A stretch of DNA of 11,643 bases. Source: Pseudomonas sp. SST3 (GTDB lineage: Bacteria; Pseudomonadota; Gammaproteobacteria; Pseudomonadales; Pseudomonadaceae). Of this stretch, positions 1 to 9,445 are shown piece by piece. The stretch lies in assembly GCF_003325755.1 (NCBI RefSeq), contig NZ_QORI02000045.1, forward strand, positions 1-11,643. The letters run 5' to 3'. Position 1 is the stretch's first letter, and each line of letters begins with the position of its first letter. The translations under genes were made by a program, and so were the position numbers. Below the pieces are notes generated by a model, which was not told where the DNA came from, ran no database searches, and worked only from the letters and a program-made list of their open reading frames with translations.

Positions 1-67
1 ATTTGCGCGAGCTACTTTTTCCAGCAGCCCGCTTCAACATGCATTCGACCTGACATACCGGAGAACC

Positions 68-81
68 TGACAGAAATGTAA
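68..81 (+). promoter_or_regulatory. CopR/CusR-like operator upstream of the ATPase gene
   Basis: TGACA-GAAA-TGTAA is a near-perfect inverted repeat with a 4-base centre, followed by T, and matches my recollection of the Pseudomonas cop box bound by CopR. A further CCTGACA half-site lies at 49-55, 17 bases before the same heptamer at 66-72. A second box of the same form is at 9400-9413. The match and symmetry are seen; binding by a CopR-type regulator is inferred. It is the only such box before the ATPase-cusCBAF block, so it probably drives all six genes. Confidence 0.65.
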
Positions 82-115
82 TGGTTAGTTCAACCTTTGG
101 TCAGGACGCTTTGCA

Positions 116-121
116 TATATT
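116..121 (+). promoter_or_regulatory. Possible -10 element for the ATPase-cus operon
   Basis: TATATT matches 5 of 6 bases of the sigma-70 -10 consensus and starts 48 bases after the first base of the CopR-like box. No good -35 lies at 16-18 bases, which is usual for promoters that need an activator. The box-to-hexamer distance is almost the same at the second boxed promoter (46 bases). The transcription start would fall near 128, leaving a leader of about 80 bases. Confidence 0.4.
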
Positions 122-209
122 GGTTGTCGGACGCTGCAAGCATTGGAAAAACCACAAACGTCCCTGCAGTAGGCCACGTTCGTTGCTAACCAATCCATAA
201 GGTGCCCGT

Positions 210-2573
210 ATGTCCTCTCCCCAGTTCCATCTCCAGCCTGACCAAACGAAGGGATCAGCACCGCTCACAGACCCGGTCTGCGGGATGAAGGTGAAAAAGG
301 ACAGCGAATATGAACAGGATCACCAAGGAATAACGTACCGCTTCTGCAGCCAGGGTTGCCAGACCAAGTTTAGTTCTGACCCTGCTCGATATCTCGCTGC
401 ACAGCAGGCTCAAGGACCGGCATCTCAGGCACCCGCGCCGTCCGCACAGAAGGCACCTGTTGGTGATGCAACGACCGAGTACACCTGCCCGATGCACCCT
501 GAAATCCGCCAAATGGGGCCAGGTGATTGCCCTATCTGCGGGATGTCACTGGAACCGCTGATTCCCGAACTTGACGAGGAGGAGAATCCTGAACTCAAGG
601 ACTTCTCAAGGCGGTTCTGGTGGTCATTGCCGTTAACGGTTGCTGTGACCTTGCTGGCCATGGCGGGACATGCACTTCCGCTGTTTCATGGAGCTAGCCA
701 GAATTGGGTTGAACTGGCCCTCACGACCCCAGTTGTTTTGTGGGCAGGCTGGCCATTTTTTTCGCGCGGCCTCGCCTCGGTCAAACATCGCAGCCCAAAC
801 ATGTGGACATTGATTGGTCTGGGCACGGGGGCTGCGTATATTTACAGCGTCGTGGCAACTGTCTTACCGAGCATATTTCCAGCGTCCTTCATGGTGGGTG
901 GCCGGATAGGCGTTTATTACGAAGCCGCCGCGGTGATCATTTCGCTGACCTTGCTAGGGCAGCTGCTCGAATTGAAGGCACGCTTGCAGACGTCCTCGGC
1001 AATCAAGTCCCTGCTCGGCTTATCACCTAAAACCGCTCGCCGTATCGCCAAAAATGGTTCAGAGGAGGACATCCCGCTCATGCATGTTCACGAGGGCGAC
1101 CATCTGCGCGTTCGTCCTGGTGAAAAGGTACCCGTTGATGGAGAGGTGTTAGAGGGCGAGAGCGCCGTCGACGAATCCATGCTAACGGGCGAGCCGGTTC
1201 CGGTGACGAAGCGAACAGGCGATTCGCTTATTGGCGCGACGATGAACACGAGTGGCTCGCTTGTCATGCGAGCCACTAAGGTTGGTTCCGGGACCATGCT
1301 TTCACAAATCGTACAGATGGTTGCGAATGCGCAACGCTCAAAAGCACCCATGCAGCGGATGGCGGACACGGTTGCTGGTTATTTCGTACTGACGGTCATC
1401 GGTATTGCCTTGCTGACATTCTTTGCATGGGGCCTGTTCGGACCCGAGCAGGGCTGGGTATTCGGCCTGATCAATGCAGTTGCGGTTCTGATCATTGCTT
1501 GCCCTTGCGCACTTGGCCTGGCGACGCCTATGTCGATCATGGTTGCCACAGGCAAAGCGGCTGGAAGCGGAGTGCTTTTCAGAGACGCAGGCGCCATCGA
1601 GAATGTTCGTAAGGTAGACACGCTGATTGTCGATAAAACTGGAACGTTGACCGAGGGCCGACCTGTTTTCGATCGGGCGGTAGGCGTCACGCCGTTCGAT
1701 GCTCAGGAAGTCATCTGTTTGTCTGCCAGCTTGGATCAAGGTAGCGAGCATCCCCTAGCCCACGCCATCGTGGACCATGCGAGAAGCGAGGGTATTCAGT
1801 TGGTAAAGCCTGAAACCTTCGAGTCAGGGTCAGGGATCGGGGTCCGTGGTCTGGTGGAAGGCAAGCAGCTACAGCTAGGCAACACCGCGCTTATGGAAGA
1901 TGCGGGTGTGAGCGTTGAGCCTTTGAAAGATCAGGCAGAAAAAATGCGAGAGAGCGGTACCAGCATTGTTTACCTAGCTGTTGATGGGGCACTTGCCGGC
2001 TTGCTTGCCGTATCGGACCCAATCAAACCGACTTCCAAGGAAGCTGTAGCTCGGCTCCAAGCGGAGGGCGTGCAAGTCATCATGGCCACCGGCGACGGGC
2101 TTACCACTGCCCGCGCGGTGGCTCGTGAGCTATCGATCGATGAAGTGCATGGCGAAGTGAAGCCGCAGGACAAGGAGGCGCTGGTGGTTAAGCTACAAGC
2201 CCTCGGTAAGGTGGTTGCAATGGCAGGCGACGGAATAAATGATGCGCCGGCGCTCGCCAGGGCTGATGTCGGCATAGCGATGGGCACGGGCACTGACGTC
2301 GCCATGAACAGCGCCCAAGTTACGCTAGTTAAAGGTGACCTGATGGGGATACTTCGCGCCCGTACGCTTTCGGTGGCGACAGTTCGTAATATGCGTCAGA
2401 ACCTTCTGTTTGCATTTATGTACAACGGGTTGAGCATCCCAATTGCTGCAGGTCTGCTCTATCCGTTCTTTGGACTGTTGCTGTCTCCGATGATTGCTGC
2501 CCTGGCCATGAGCCTTAGCTCAGCATCGGTTGTGTTCAACGCTCTCCGGCTCCGTCAAGCGAGTGTAGTTTGA
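210..2573 (+). CDS. Copper/silver-exporting P1B-type ATPase with N-terminal YHS domain (CopA/SilP-like)
   Basis: Inner-membrane pump that uses ATP to move Cu+ or Ag+ from cytosol to periplasm. The 787-residue protein lacks the usual N-terminal CxxC HMA domain. It starts instead with a YHS/TRASH-type domain (about 21-62, DPVCGM and FCSQGC) and a second Cys/His/Met metal-binding module (about 90-117, YTCPMHPE and CPICGM). The core follows in order: TGEP actuator loop (326-329), CPC in the transport helix (431-433), DKTGT with phosphorylated Asp475, the class-specific HP (514-515), TGDG (627-630, where many relatives have TGDN), GDGINDAP (673-680), then YN (738-739) and MSLSS (767-771) in the last helices. 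CPC, YN and MxxSS together mark the Cu+/Ag+ subclass. AAGGTG at 199-204 supports the ATG at 210. It leads the operon. Copper versus silver preference cannot be decided from sequence, and names vary (copA, copF, silP, actP). Confidence 0.95.
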   Translation: MSSPQFHLQPDQTKGSAPLTDPVCGMKVKKDSEYEQDHQGITYRFCSQGCQTKFSSDPARYLAAQQAQGPASQAPAPSAQKAPVGDATTEYTCPMHPEIRQMGPGDCPICGMSLEPLIPELDEEENPELKDFSRRFWWSLPLTVAVTLLAMAGHALPLFHGASQNWVELALTTPVVLWAGWPFFSRGLASVKHRSPNMWTLIGLGTGAAYIYSVVATVLPSIFPASFMVGGRIGVYYEAAAVIISLTLLGQLLELKARLQTSSAIKSLLGLSPKTARRIAKNGSEEDIPLMHVHEGDHLRVRPGEKVPVDGEVLEGESAVDESMLTGEPVPVTKRTGDSLIGATMNTSGSLVMRATKVGSGTMLSQIVQMVANAQRSKAPMQRMADTVAGYFVLTVIGIALLTFFAWGLFGPEQGWVFGLINAVAVLIIACPCALGLATPMSIMVATGKAAGSGVLFRDAGAIENVRKVDTLIVDKTGTLTEGRPVFDRAVGVTPFDAQEVICLSASLDQGSEHPLAHAIVDHARSEGIQLVKPETFESGSGIGVRGLVEGKQLQLGNTALMEDAGVSVEPLKDQAEKMRESGTSIVYLAVDGALAGLLAVSDPIKPTSKEAVARLQAEGVQVIMATGDGLTTARAVARELSIDEVHGEVKPQDKEALVVKLQALGKVVAMAGDGINDAPALARADVGIAMGTGTDVAMNSAQVTLVKGDLMGILRARTLSVATVRNMRQNLLFAFMYNGLSIPIAAGLLYPFFGLLLSPMIAALAMSLSSASVVFNALRLRQASVV

Positions 2574-2655
2574 AGCCTGTCGGCTAAGGCTGCTCTTGCA
2601 GAGCGACTGATTGCCTCATTGATTGCTCCTGAATTGCCCAGTAAGCTGAAAATAT

Positions 2656-3033
2656 ATGAAGTCCACCATCCGCTCCTTCCTTATCCTGCTGCTAATGCTT
2701 GCGCTTCCGATCAACGGAATGGCGCAGTTGCTGATGCCGACAGAATTATCTGCGCATCATGTAATGCTTGATATGGAAGGCATGGAGGCCATGGCAGCCA
2801 GCCACGCGTTGATGTCTGGCGTCAGCGGCGCTGAGCCCGAGTGCTGTGAAGGGCATGAGCAAGGGAAGACGACCGTCTGCAAGACGGGGCAAGAATGCAA
2901 AACCGCAAGCCTCCTTCAGATCGTTGCTGCGAAGGCGCAGCTGGTCCCTGCTGCTAGACCCGTGACCACGCCCTATAACGACCAAATCCCTTCTCGTCTT
3001 CTGGACGTAGTCTGGCATCCACCCCGCGTCTGA
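2656..3033 (+). CDS. Small exported Cys/Met/His-rich protein, function unknown
   Basis: The 125-residue protein begins with a clear signal peptide (basic start, hydrophobic 8-18, probable cleavage after GMA at 21-23). The mature part has Met and His in 27-53 (HH at 34-35, several Met), a cysteine cluster (C63, C64, C75, C81) with H67, a helical stretch, and a Pro/Trp/His-rich end (VVWHPPRV). This suits periplasmic Cu+/Ag+ binding. Its size and position recall the small CopL- or CzcI-type proteins found in metal-resistance operons, but I cannot assign a family. It lies 82 bases after the ATPase and 94 before cusC, probably in the same transcript. The Shine-Dalgarno is weak, but an in-frame TGA at 2647-2649 makes ATG 2656 the first possible ATG start. 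Export is well supported; metal binding is inferred. Confidence 0.75.
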   Translation: MKSTIRSFLILLLMLALPINGMAQLLMPTELSAHHVMLDMEGMEAMAASHALMSGVSGAEPECCEGHEQGKTTVCKTGQECKTASLLQIVAAKAQLVPAARPVTTPYNDQIPSRLLDVVWHPPRV

Positions 3034-3127
3034 TCCCGATCAAATTCTAGGAACCGCCCGGATGTGAAGATTCGGGCCGGCTACCGCGCGCCTTTGGCTC
3101 GCATGGAAGATCAGGAACTCTTTTTTA

Positions 3128-4381
3128 ATGAAACCCCGTATCCGCTGGGCGCCTCCCTACGTGGCCGCCTTGATCATGGGCGCGCTCTCATTTTCCGAGC
3201 TCGCATCAGCTCTAACCTTAGAACAAGCCCTGAGCTTGGCCGAGCAAGACGCGCCTTCGCTGGATGCGCAAGCCGCCAATCTCCAAGCCGCGCGCAACGC
3301 TGCAATCCCTGTCGGCGAGCTCCCTGACCCCAAACTTAGACTTGGGCTGCAAAACGTACCCATTGAAGGTGACTCACGCTGGCAATTGGACCAAGAGGCC
3401 ATGACCATGCAAATGGTTGGGGTCATGCAAGATGTGCCAAACCGAGCGAAAAGGCGCGCCCGTGTCGAGGCTGCGCAGGCTAGTGTTGCGCTCGCAGACG
3501 TTCAGCAAACCATTGAACGTCTCAGCGTGCGCCAGGCTACTGCCGAGGCATGGATCGCTAGCTTCGCGGTCGAGCAGAAACTGAGTCTTTTCAAACAGCT
3601 CTACAGTGAGAATCAGCTGTTTTCGCGTGCTGTTCAGGCGCGTATTGCTGGCGGCGGTGGGCAAACCGCAGACAGCGTGCTTCCGAAGCAAGAGGCAGCA
3701 TTGCTTGCTGAACAAGAGGATGAGCTGCTACGCAACCAGGTTGTTGCGCGGGCCGACCTCCGCCGCTGGATAGGCGAGCCAGCAGACCAGCCGCTTACAG
3801 GCGATTGGCCGCAATGGCTTGCCGACGGTGAGCACTATCAGCACAACCTGAACCGCCACCCGGCCCTGCTCGCCTTCGATCCAATGTCTCGTGAAGCAGA
3901 GGCAAAGGTTCGTCAGGCCATCGCTGAGAAAACGCCCGACTGGAGCTGGGGCGTCGATTACCTGCGTCGCGGCCGAGAATACGGCGACATGGTGAACCTC
4001 AGCGTCAGCTTCGACCTGCCGTTATTCACCAGCTCTCGGCAGGATCCAAAGATCGCAGCCGAGCGTGCTCGCCTTGCACAGATTGAGGCTCAGCGCCAAG
4101 CGACGTTACGCGCGCATAGCCAGGAGCTGGCCGCTGACCTCGCTGAGTATCAGCGCCTGGACCGTGCACTCACCCGTCTCGAACAAACTTTTCTACCGCT
4201 CGCTGACGAAAAGGTCCGCCTTGCCATGGCCGATTACCGTTCCGGAAACGGAGCGCTGACCGCCGTAGTCGATGCGCGCCGCCAGCTTGTCGAGACCCGG
4301 CTACGGCAGATCGACGTAGCCCGCGACCGATCGCTGAGCAACGCCAGCCTGCATTTCGCCTTTGGAGATATCCGACCATGA
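3128..4381 (+). CDS. cusC: CusC-like outer-membrane channel of the copper/silver RND efflux system (TolC family)
   Basis: Outer-membrane factor that would form the trimeric exit duct for CusA/CusB. The 417-residue protein has a signal peptide (about 1-28, cleavage probably after ASA) followed by LTLEQALSLAEQ, the usual first helix of TolC-family mature proteins. Long Ala/Gln/Glu/Arg-rich helical repeats follow, with QMVGVMQDVPN at 95-105 resembling Cus/Czc-type channels and NLSVSFDLPLF marking a beta-strand segment in the second half. There is no cysteine anywhere, so unlike E. coli CusC it cannot be a lipoprotein. AGGAA at 3113-3117 stands 10 bases before the ATG. The stop overlaps the cusB start as ATGA. 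Identification rests on family style plus the cusBAF context; the metal preference comes from the neighbours. Confidence 0.9.
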   Translation: MKPRIRWAPPYVAALIMGALSFSELASALTLEQALSLAEQDAPSLDAQAANLQAARNAAIPVGELPDPKLRLGLQNVPIEGDSRWQLDQEAMTMQMVGVMQDVPNRAKRRARVEAAQASVALADVQQTIERLSVRQATAEAWIASFAVEQKLSLFKQLYSENQLFSRAVQARIAGGGGQTADSVLPKQEAALLAEQEDELLRNQVVARADLRRWIGEPADQPLTGDWPQWLADGEHYQHNLNRHPALLAFDPMSREAEAKVRQAIAEKTPDWSWGVDYLRRGREYGDMVNLSVSFDLPLFTSSRQDPKIAAERARLAQIEAQRQATLRAHSQELAADLAEYQRLDRALTRLEQTFLPLADEKVRLAMADYRSGNGALTAVVDARRQLVETRLRQIDVARDRSLSNASLHFAFGDIRP

Positions 4382-5829
4382 CCTTCCAATTCAAGCGGCT
4401 GGCACTCGTCCTCAGCCTCCCTCTGATGGTTAGCGCTACAGCCCTATTCGGCCTGTCTACCGCAGCCTTCGGACAATCGCCTGCAGAAGAAGGCAAGGAG
4501 GTGCTTTATTGGTATGACCCTATGTATCCGCAACAGAAATTCGATGAACCTGGAAAATCCCCCTTCATGGACATGGATCTTGTCCCGCGCTATGCCGATG
4601 AGGGAGGCGACGGGGCGTCGATGAGCATCGACCCGAGCGTGACGCAGAATCTCGGCATGCGCCTGGCGACCGCAACGCGTGAGTCAATTAGCCAATCGCT
4701 CGAAGCGACAGGTGCATTAATGTTTGACGAGCGAGACGTGGCTGTCGTGCAGGCGCGCGCCGGGGGCTTCGTCGAGCGCGTTTACGACCGAGCGCCGGAA
4801 GACGTCATTGAAAAAGGGGCGCCGCTTGCAGATCTGCTTATCCCTGAGTGGGCTGCTGCACAGGAAGAGTACCTGGCACTGAGAAAGATCGGTGAACCCC
4901 AGCTGCTCGCAGCGGCCCGTCAGCGGTTGCGCCTTGCTGGCATGCCGCCAGAGGTCATTGCGCAGCTGGAACGGACCGGTAAGGCGCGCCCCGTCTGGAC
5001 CGTAACGAGCCCGATCGGCGGCGTGTTGAACAGCCTCGATGTTCGCGAGGGCATGACCGTACCCGCAGGCGCATCTCTTGCGCGCGTCAATGGGCTGGAC
5101 ACGGTTTGGCTAGAAGTTGCAGTACCAGAGGCGCAGATCGAAAATTTAGCGCCGGGGCAATCAGTAACAGCGCGCCTGCCCGCCTTTGCGGGTGAAACGC
5201 TGGAAGGAACGATCCAGACTGTACTATCGCAGGCCAACCTGGATAGCCGCACTGTGCGTGTCCGGGTTGAGCTACCTAACCCGCAACAGCGGCTTCGTCC
5301 CGGCATGACGGCCGAGGTGACGTTGAGTCGCAACGTTGAAGATGCCTTGGTCATCCCGACCGAGGCGGTCATTCGCACCGGCCGGCGAGCATTGGTGATG
5401 CTGGCTGAGGATGAAGGTCGTTACCGTCCCGTTGAAGTTCGCATTGGCCGGGAGTTCGATGACAAAACAGAAGTACTTGAAGGGCTCGAAGCCGGCCAGA
5501 AGGTCGTGGCGTCCGGTCAGTTCCTTCTTGATTCCGAGGCGAGCCTACGCGGGCTGACCGCTCAGGGTTTGGAGCAGCCTACACCTTCCACCGGACCTGC
5601 TTTGCACGAGGCTGAAGGCACGATCGTCAGCCTGGAAGATGGCATGGTTGGCCTGTCGCATGGGCCGTTCAAGACGCTAAACATGCCCGGGATGACCATG
5701 TCCTTTCCGGTTACCGATCCATCCCTCTTGTCAGGCCTGCAAACGGGCAACCGTGTCCGTGTTGGCGTGCGTGAAAGCGACGAGGGCTTGGTCATCGAGC
5801 GCATCGAGAAGCTCGGGGGCCAGCAATGA
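4378..5829 (+). CDS. cusB: CusB-like periplasmic adaptor with C-terminal CusF-like domain
   Basis: Membrane-fusion protein linking CusA to CusC and handing metal to CusA. After a signal peptide (about 1-32, ending in AFGQ) comes a heavy-metal-binding module (about 41-73) with M49, M64 and M66; these fit the three Cu+-binding methionines of E. coli CusB at the same full-length positions as I recall them. The barrel-sandwich, helical hairpin and beta-barrel regions run from about 100 to 390, with [10 protein letters not shown] and the [10 protein letters not shown] motif. Residues about 411-480 form an extra CusF-like domain (H428, M436, M439, M441) in which Met replaces the copper-capping Trp of CusF. 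At 483 residues it is longer than E. coli CusB (about 400) because of this fusion. It starts within cusC (ATGA overlap; GGAG at 4364-4367) and ends within cusA (ATGA). Confidence 0.95.
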   Translation: MTFQFKRLALVLSLPLMVSATALFGLSTAAFGQSPAEEGKEVLYWYDPMYPQQKFDEPGKSPFMDMDLVPRYADEGGDGASMSIDPSVTQNLGMRLATATRESISQSLEATGALMFDERDVAVVQARAGGFVERVYDRAPEDVIEKGAPLADLLIPEWAAAQEEYLALRKIGEPQLLAAARQRLRLAGMPPEVIAQLERTGKARPVWTVTSPIGGVLNSLDVREGMTVPAGASLARVNGLDTVWLEVAVPEAQIENLAPGQSVTARLPAFAGETLEGTIQTVLSQANLDSRTVRVRVELPNPQQRLRPGMTAEVTLSRNVEDALVIPTEAVIRTGRRALVMLAEDEGRYRPVEVRIGREFDDKTEVLEGLEAGQKVVASGQFLLDSEASLRGLTAQGLEQPTPSTGPALHEAEGTIVSLEDGMVGLSHGPFKTLNMPGMTMSFPVTDPSLLSGLQTGNRVRVGVRESDEGLVIERIEKLGGQQ

Positions 5830-8800
5830 TCGCAGCCATAATCCGATGGTCAGTGGCCAACCGCTTTCTGATCTTGCTCGCCACTTTGTTTGCGGTCGCC
5901 TGGGGTATCTGGTCGGTCAAGAACACCGCTGTCGATGCGTTGCCAGACCTTTCCGACGTTCAGGTCATAATTCGCACGCCATACCCAGGGCAGGCGCCGC
6001 AGATTGTCGAGAATCAGGTCACCTACCCGCTGACGACGACCATGCTGTCTGTCCCCGGCGCGAAGACAGTCCGCGGCTACTCCTTCTTCGGGGATAGCTA
6101 CGTGTACGTCCTGTTCGAGGACGGCACAGACCTCTATTGGGCCCGTTCGCGGGTGCTTGAGTACCTGAGTCAGGTGCAGAGTCGGCTTCCCGCTGCCGCC
6201 AAACCTGCCTTGGGGCCCGACGCCACGGGTGTTGGTTGGATCTACCAGTATGCTTTGGTGGACCGAACGGGCAAACATGACCTCTCGCAGCTGCGCTCCC
6301 TGCAGGACTGGTTTCTGCGCTATGAGCTCAAAACATTGCCCAACGTGGCGGAAGTCGCGCCCATAGGCGGGATGGTCAAGCAGTACCAGGTCGTACTCGA
6401 TCCCGTACGCATGGCCAGCAGGGGCGTGACGCAGCAGCAGATTGCAAAGGCGATCGATGAGGCCAACCGTGAAACTGGCGGGAGCGTTCTAGAGCTAGCA
6501 GAAACCGAGTTCATGGTTCGTGCGACAGGGTATCTGGAGACTCTCAAGGACTTTCGAGCCATTCCTTTGCGTCTCGACGGCGGCGTGCCTGTGACGCTAG
6601 GGGACGTTGCGCATATCCAGCTCGGCCCGGAAATGCGCAGGGGTATTGCCGAGCTTGATGGCGAAGGTGAGGTAGTCGGTGGAGTCGTTATCCTGCGTAG
6701 CGGCAAGAACGCTCGCGAAACCATCGCTGCCGTTCAAACCAAGCTTGATGAGCTCAAAGCGAGCCTTCCCGAAGGCGTCGAGATCGTCACGACTTACGAC
6801 CGTAGCAAGCTGATCGACAGTGCCGTTGAAAACCTCACCCACAAGCTCATCGAGGAATTCATTGTCGTTGCGCTGGTTTGCGCAATATTCCTGTGGCACC
6901 TGCGCTCATCTCTGGTCGCCATCGTTTCGTTGCCGATCGGCATCCTGATTGCTTTTATCATCATGCAGCGGCAAGGCATCAACGCAAACATCATGTCGTT
7001 GGGCGGCATCGCGATCGCGATCGGAGCGATGGTCGACGCGGCAATCGTCATGATCGAAAACGCCCACAAGCACATCGAGGGCTGGCACAAGCGGCATCCT
7101 GGCTCAACTTTGAAGGGCCAAGAGCACTGGAAGGTAATCACTGACGCGGCCGTTGAAGTCGGGCCGGCACTGTTCTTCAGCCTGCTGATCATCACGCTGT
7201 CGTTCATACCAGTGTTCACCCTGGAGGCGCAGGAAGGCCGACTGTTCGGTCCGCTGGCGTTCACCAAAACCTACGCAATGGCGGCGGCCGCTGGCCTGTC
7301 CGTCACGCTGGTTCCAGTACTCATGGGGTATTGGATACGGGGCAAAATCCCGGATGAACACCGCAACCCACTCAACCGTGGCCTCATCTGGGTCTACAAG
7401 CCTGCCCTGGATGCGGTGCTACGTTGGCCTAAGGCGACCCTGCTAGTGGCGGTTCTGGTCTTCCTGACTGGCTTGTGGCCCGTAACTCGCCTCGGTGGTG
7501 AGTTCTTGCCCCCGCTGGATGAAGGCGACCTGCTTTATATGCCCACGGCGCTTCCAGGCCTCTCAGCTCAGAAGGCTTCCAAGCTTCTGCAGCAGACGGA
7601 CCGCCTTATCAAAACCGTGCCCGAGGTCGCTCATGTGTTCGGCAAGGCCGGCCGAGCCGATACCGCGACGGATCCGGCACCGCTGACGATGTTCGAGACC
7701 ACCATCCAATTCAAGCCAAAGGATCAATGGCGTCCTGGAATGACGCCTGAAAAATTGGTGGAAGAGCTGGATCGCACGGTGCAGGTGCCAGGGCTGGCAA
7801 ATCTGTGGATCCCGCCCATTCGAAACCGCATCGACATGCTGGCGACAGGTATCAAGAGCCCGATAGGCGTGAAGGTATATGGCACTGACCTCGCGCAAAT
7901 CGACAAAGCGACCCTGGCGGTCGAGCAGATCGCCAAAACGGTGCCTGGGGTCAGTTCGGCGCTCGCCGAACGACTGACCGGCGGCAGGTATATCGATGTG
8001 GATATCGATCGTGTCGCCGCCGCACGCTACGGCCTGAATATCGCGGACGTGCAATCGATCGTGGCCGGTGCCATCGGTGGTCAAACCATTGGTGAAACCG
8101 TGGAAGGGCTCGCCAGGTATCCGATCAACCTCCGCTATGGCCGCGAGTGGCGCGACTCGATATCCGATCTGCGCAACCTACCGATCTACACGCCGCAAGG
8201 CAGCCAGATCACGTTGGGGACCGTGGCCAAAGTACAGGTGACAGACGGACCGCCCATGCTCAAAAGCGAAAACGCAAGGCTGTCGGGCTGGGTTTACGTC
8301 GATGTTCGTGGCCGCGACATGGCGGCTGTGGTGGGCGATCTGAGGGAAAAGATCAGCAAAGGGGTCCAGCTCGAATCCGGCATGAGCATCAGCTATTCCG
8401 GCCAATTCGAATTCATGGAGCGCGCTAACGCGAAGCTGAAGCTCGTCGTTCCGGCTACCTTGCTGATCATTTTTGTATTGCTCTACCTAACGTTTGCCCG
8501 CTTTGGCGAGGCGCTGCTCATCATGGCCACGCTGCCATTCGCTCTGACCGGGGGCGTCTGGTTCCTATATCTGCTCGGGTACAACCTATCCGTAGCGACA
8601 GGAATCGGATTCATCGCACTGGCAGGCGTTTCTGCTGAGTTCGGCGTCATTATGCTGCTGTATTTGAAGAACGCCTGGACGGATCGGGTTAACGCTGGAG
8701 CCCATGGCGAAGGCGTCCTGCTCGACGCCATTCGTGAAGGTGCTGTCCAGCGAGTGCGCCCCAAGGCCATGACCGTCGCCGTGATCATCGCTGGCCTGCT

Positions 8801-8990
8801 GCCCATCCTTTGGGGCGGCGGGACCGGCAGCGAAATCATGAGCCGTATTGCCGCGCCCATGGTGGGCGGGATGATCACCGCGCCGTTGCTCTCCCTGTTC
8901 GTTCTGCCGGCAGCCTATCTGCTGATGCGCCGCCGGCAATTGCGTACCACCCCCAAGCAAGCAACCAACCCCACTGGAGAACATCCATGA
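5826..8990 (+). CDS. cusA: CusA-like copper/silver RND efflux pump, inner-membrane subunit
   Basis: Proton-driven heavy-metal RND (HME) transporter, 1054 residues, the usual family length. It expels Cu+/Ag+ through CusB and CusC. A first transmembrane helix (about 13-30) leads into a periplasmic domain, then a helix bundle (about 340-500), a second periplasmic domain (about 560-870) and a final helix bundle (about 872-1036). The three methionines of the E. coli CusA binding site (573, 623, 672) appear as M572 (YMPTALPG), M622 (LTMFETTIQ) and M671 ([12 protein letters not shown]). Proton-relay D404 (AMVDAA) and E938 (SAEFG) are also present, as is a Lys in RPKAMT (K980). Further Met in the helices (390, 402, 409, 500) fit the proposed methionine relay. 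There is no strong Shine-Dalgarno, so translation probably depends on coupling to cusB through the ATGA overlap. Confidence 0.97.
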   Translation: MIAAIIRWSVANRFLILLATLFAVAWGIWSVKNTAVDALPDLSDVQVIIRTPYPGQAPQIVENQVTYPLTTTMLSVPGAKTVRGYSFFGDSYVYVLFEDGTDLYWARSRVLEYLSQVQSRLPAAAKPALGPDATGVGWIYQYALVDRTGKHDLSQLRSLQDWFLRYELKTLPNVAEVAPIGGMVKQYQVVLDPVRMASRGVTQQQIAKAIDEANRETGGSVLELAETEFMVRATGYLETLKDFRAIPLRLDGGVPVTLGDVAHIQLGPEMRRGIAELDGEGEVVGGVVILRSGKNARETIAAVQTKLDELKASLPEGVEIVTTYDRSKLIDSAVENLTHKLIEEFIVVALVCAIFLWHLRSSLVAIVSLPIGILIAFIIMQRQGINANIMSLGGIAIAIGAMVDAAIVMIENAHKHIEGWHKRHPGSTLKGQEHWKVITDAAVEVGPALFFSLLIITLSFIPVFTLEAQEGRLFGPLAFTKTYAMAAAAGLSVTLVPVLMGYWIRGKIPDEHRNPLNRGLIWVYKPALDAVLRWPKATLLVAVLVFLTGLWPVTRLGGEFLPPLDEGDLLYMPTALPGLSAQKASKLLQQTDRLIKTVPEVAHVFGKAGRADTATDPAPLTMFETTIQFKPKDQWRPGMTPEKLVEELDRTVQVPGLANLWIPPIRNRIDMLATGIKSPIGVKVYGTDLAQIDKATLAVEQIAKTVPGVSSALAERLTGGRYIDVDIDRVAAARYGLNIADVQSIVAGAIGGQTIGETVEGLARYPINLRYGREWRDSISDLRNLPIYTPQGSQITLGTVAKVQVTDGPPMLKSENARLSGWVYVDVRGRDMAAVVGDLREKISKGVQLESGMSISYSGQFEFMERANAKLKLVVPATLLIIFVLLYLTFARFGEALLIMATLPFALTGGVWFLYLLGYNLSVATGIGFIALAGVSAEFGVIMLLYLKNAWTDRVNAGAHGEGVLLDAIREGAVQRVRPKAMTVAVIIAGLLPILWGGGTGSEIMSRIAAPMVGGMITAPLLSLFVLPAAYLLMRRRQLRTTPKQATNPTGEHP

Positions 8991-9343
8991 ATATCAAGCA
9001 CATCACTCTCGCCACACTGTTTCTGGTACCGGCCGCCTATGCTGCTGACAAAGAGCCTATGCAGGGCATGCCGATGGATCACAAAGGCATGAACATGCCA
9101 ATGGACCAGAAGTCGGCGGGACAGACCGCTACAGCCACAGGTACGGTCAAGAAAGTAAACACCGAGAGCGGAACCGTCACCATTGCCCACGGCCCGGTCG
9201 AAGCGTTGGGCTGGCCGTCGATGACGATGGGCTTCAAAGCAAAGCCTGATCAGCTCCAAACGCTGAAAGAAGGGGACCAGGTCGAATTCGAGTTCTCCTC
9301 GAAAGGCATGGATTCCACCATTACGCGCATCGAAAAGCAGTAA
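8987..9343 (+). CDS. cusF: CusF-like periplasmic Cu+/Ag+ metallochaperone
   Basis: Small periplasmic carrier that binds Cu+/Ag+ and delivers it to the CusCBA complex. The 118-residue protein has a signal peptide (1-19 or 20, AYA-A) and a flexible Met/His-rich segment (25-42) holding two near-copies of MPMD(H/Q)K at 28-33 and 37-42. The CusF OB-fold domain follows at about 48-117. H68, W76, M79 and M81 have exactly the spacing of the E. coli CusF site (H36, W44, M47, M49). ATG 8987 overlaps the cusA stop as ATGA, with GGAGA at 8976-8980 as ribosome binding site. It is the last gene before the hairpin at 9355 and probably ends the operon. Confidence 0.95.
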   Translation: MNIKHITLATLFLVPAAYAADKEPMQGMPMDHKGMNMPMDQKSAGQTATATGTVKKVNTESGTVTIAHGPVEALGWPSMTMGFKAKPDQLQTLKEGDQVEFEFSSKGMDSTITRIEKQ

Positions 9344-9354
9344 AGAGCAGAAAG

Positions 9355-9378
9355 CGACCGCCGCAGGCGCGGCGGTCG
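9355..9378 (+). terminator. GC-rich hairpin after cusF; possible weak terminator or 3' stabiliser
   Basis: CGACCGCCGC pairs perfectly with GCGGCGGTCG around the 4-base loop AGGC, 12 bases after the cusF stop. No T-run follows, so it is not a standard intrinsic terminator. It may slow or partly stop transcription, or protect the 3' end of the cus message. Its place at the operon end and just before a new boxed promoter suggests a transcript boundary. Confidence 0.45.
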
Positions 9379-9399
9379 TAGCAACACGAAAATGAGCGA

Positions 9400-9413
9400 T
9401 TACAGCTTTGTAA
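9400..9413 (+). promoter_or_regulatory. CopR/CusR-like operator upstream of the small-gene operon
   Basis: TTACA-GCTT-TGTAA is a perfect 5+5 inverted repeat with a 4-base centre, the same form as the box at 68-81. It lies 72 bases before the ATG at 9485 in a non-coding stretch of about 140 bases, so the three small genes probably form a metal-induced unit separate from the cus operon. The repeat is seen; the regulator is inferred. Confidence 0.6.
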
Positions 9414-9445
9414 CCTTGGCAACAGCTTCTTGTAAGTAGCAAGCC

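Noticed and set aside
1..81. Short open stretches entering from the left edge on both strands
   Set aside because: All + strand frames stop by base 81, and the - strand stretch open to the edge covers under 15 codons. None shows a recognisable C or N terminus.
83..209. CueR/MerR-type promoter before the ATPase gene
   Set aside because: I found no long-spaced -35/-10 pair with the typical inverted repeat. The CopR-like box explains the region better.
2592..2604. Small hairpin GCTCT-TGC-AGAGC after the ATPase gene
   Set aside because: The stem is only 5 bp and no T-run follows, so it is not supported as a terminator.
3064..3327. 87-codon + strand reading frame overlapping the start of cusC
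   Set aside because: It lies in another frame over cusC, has an Arg/Pro-rich composition, no clear ribosome binding site and no family features.
6794..7267. Long - strand reading frame inside cusA (157 codons), with similar ones at 7563-8084 and 8483-8878
   Set aside because: These are antisense by-products of GC-biased codon use in cusA. They have low-complexity or shadow-like composition and no ribosome binding sites or recognisable domains.
8810..8986. N-terminal extension of CusF by 59 codons into cusA
   Set aside because: ATG 8987 has a ribosome binding site, an ATGA overlap and is followed directly by a signal peptide. The extension lacks all of these.
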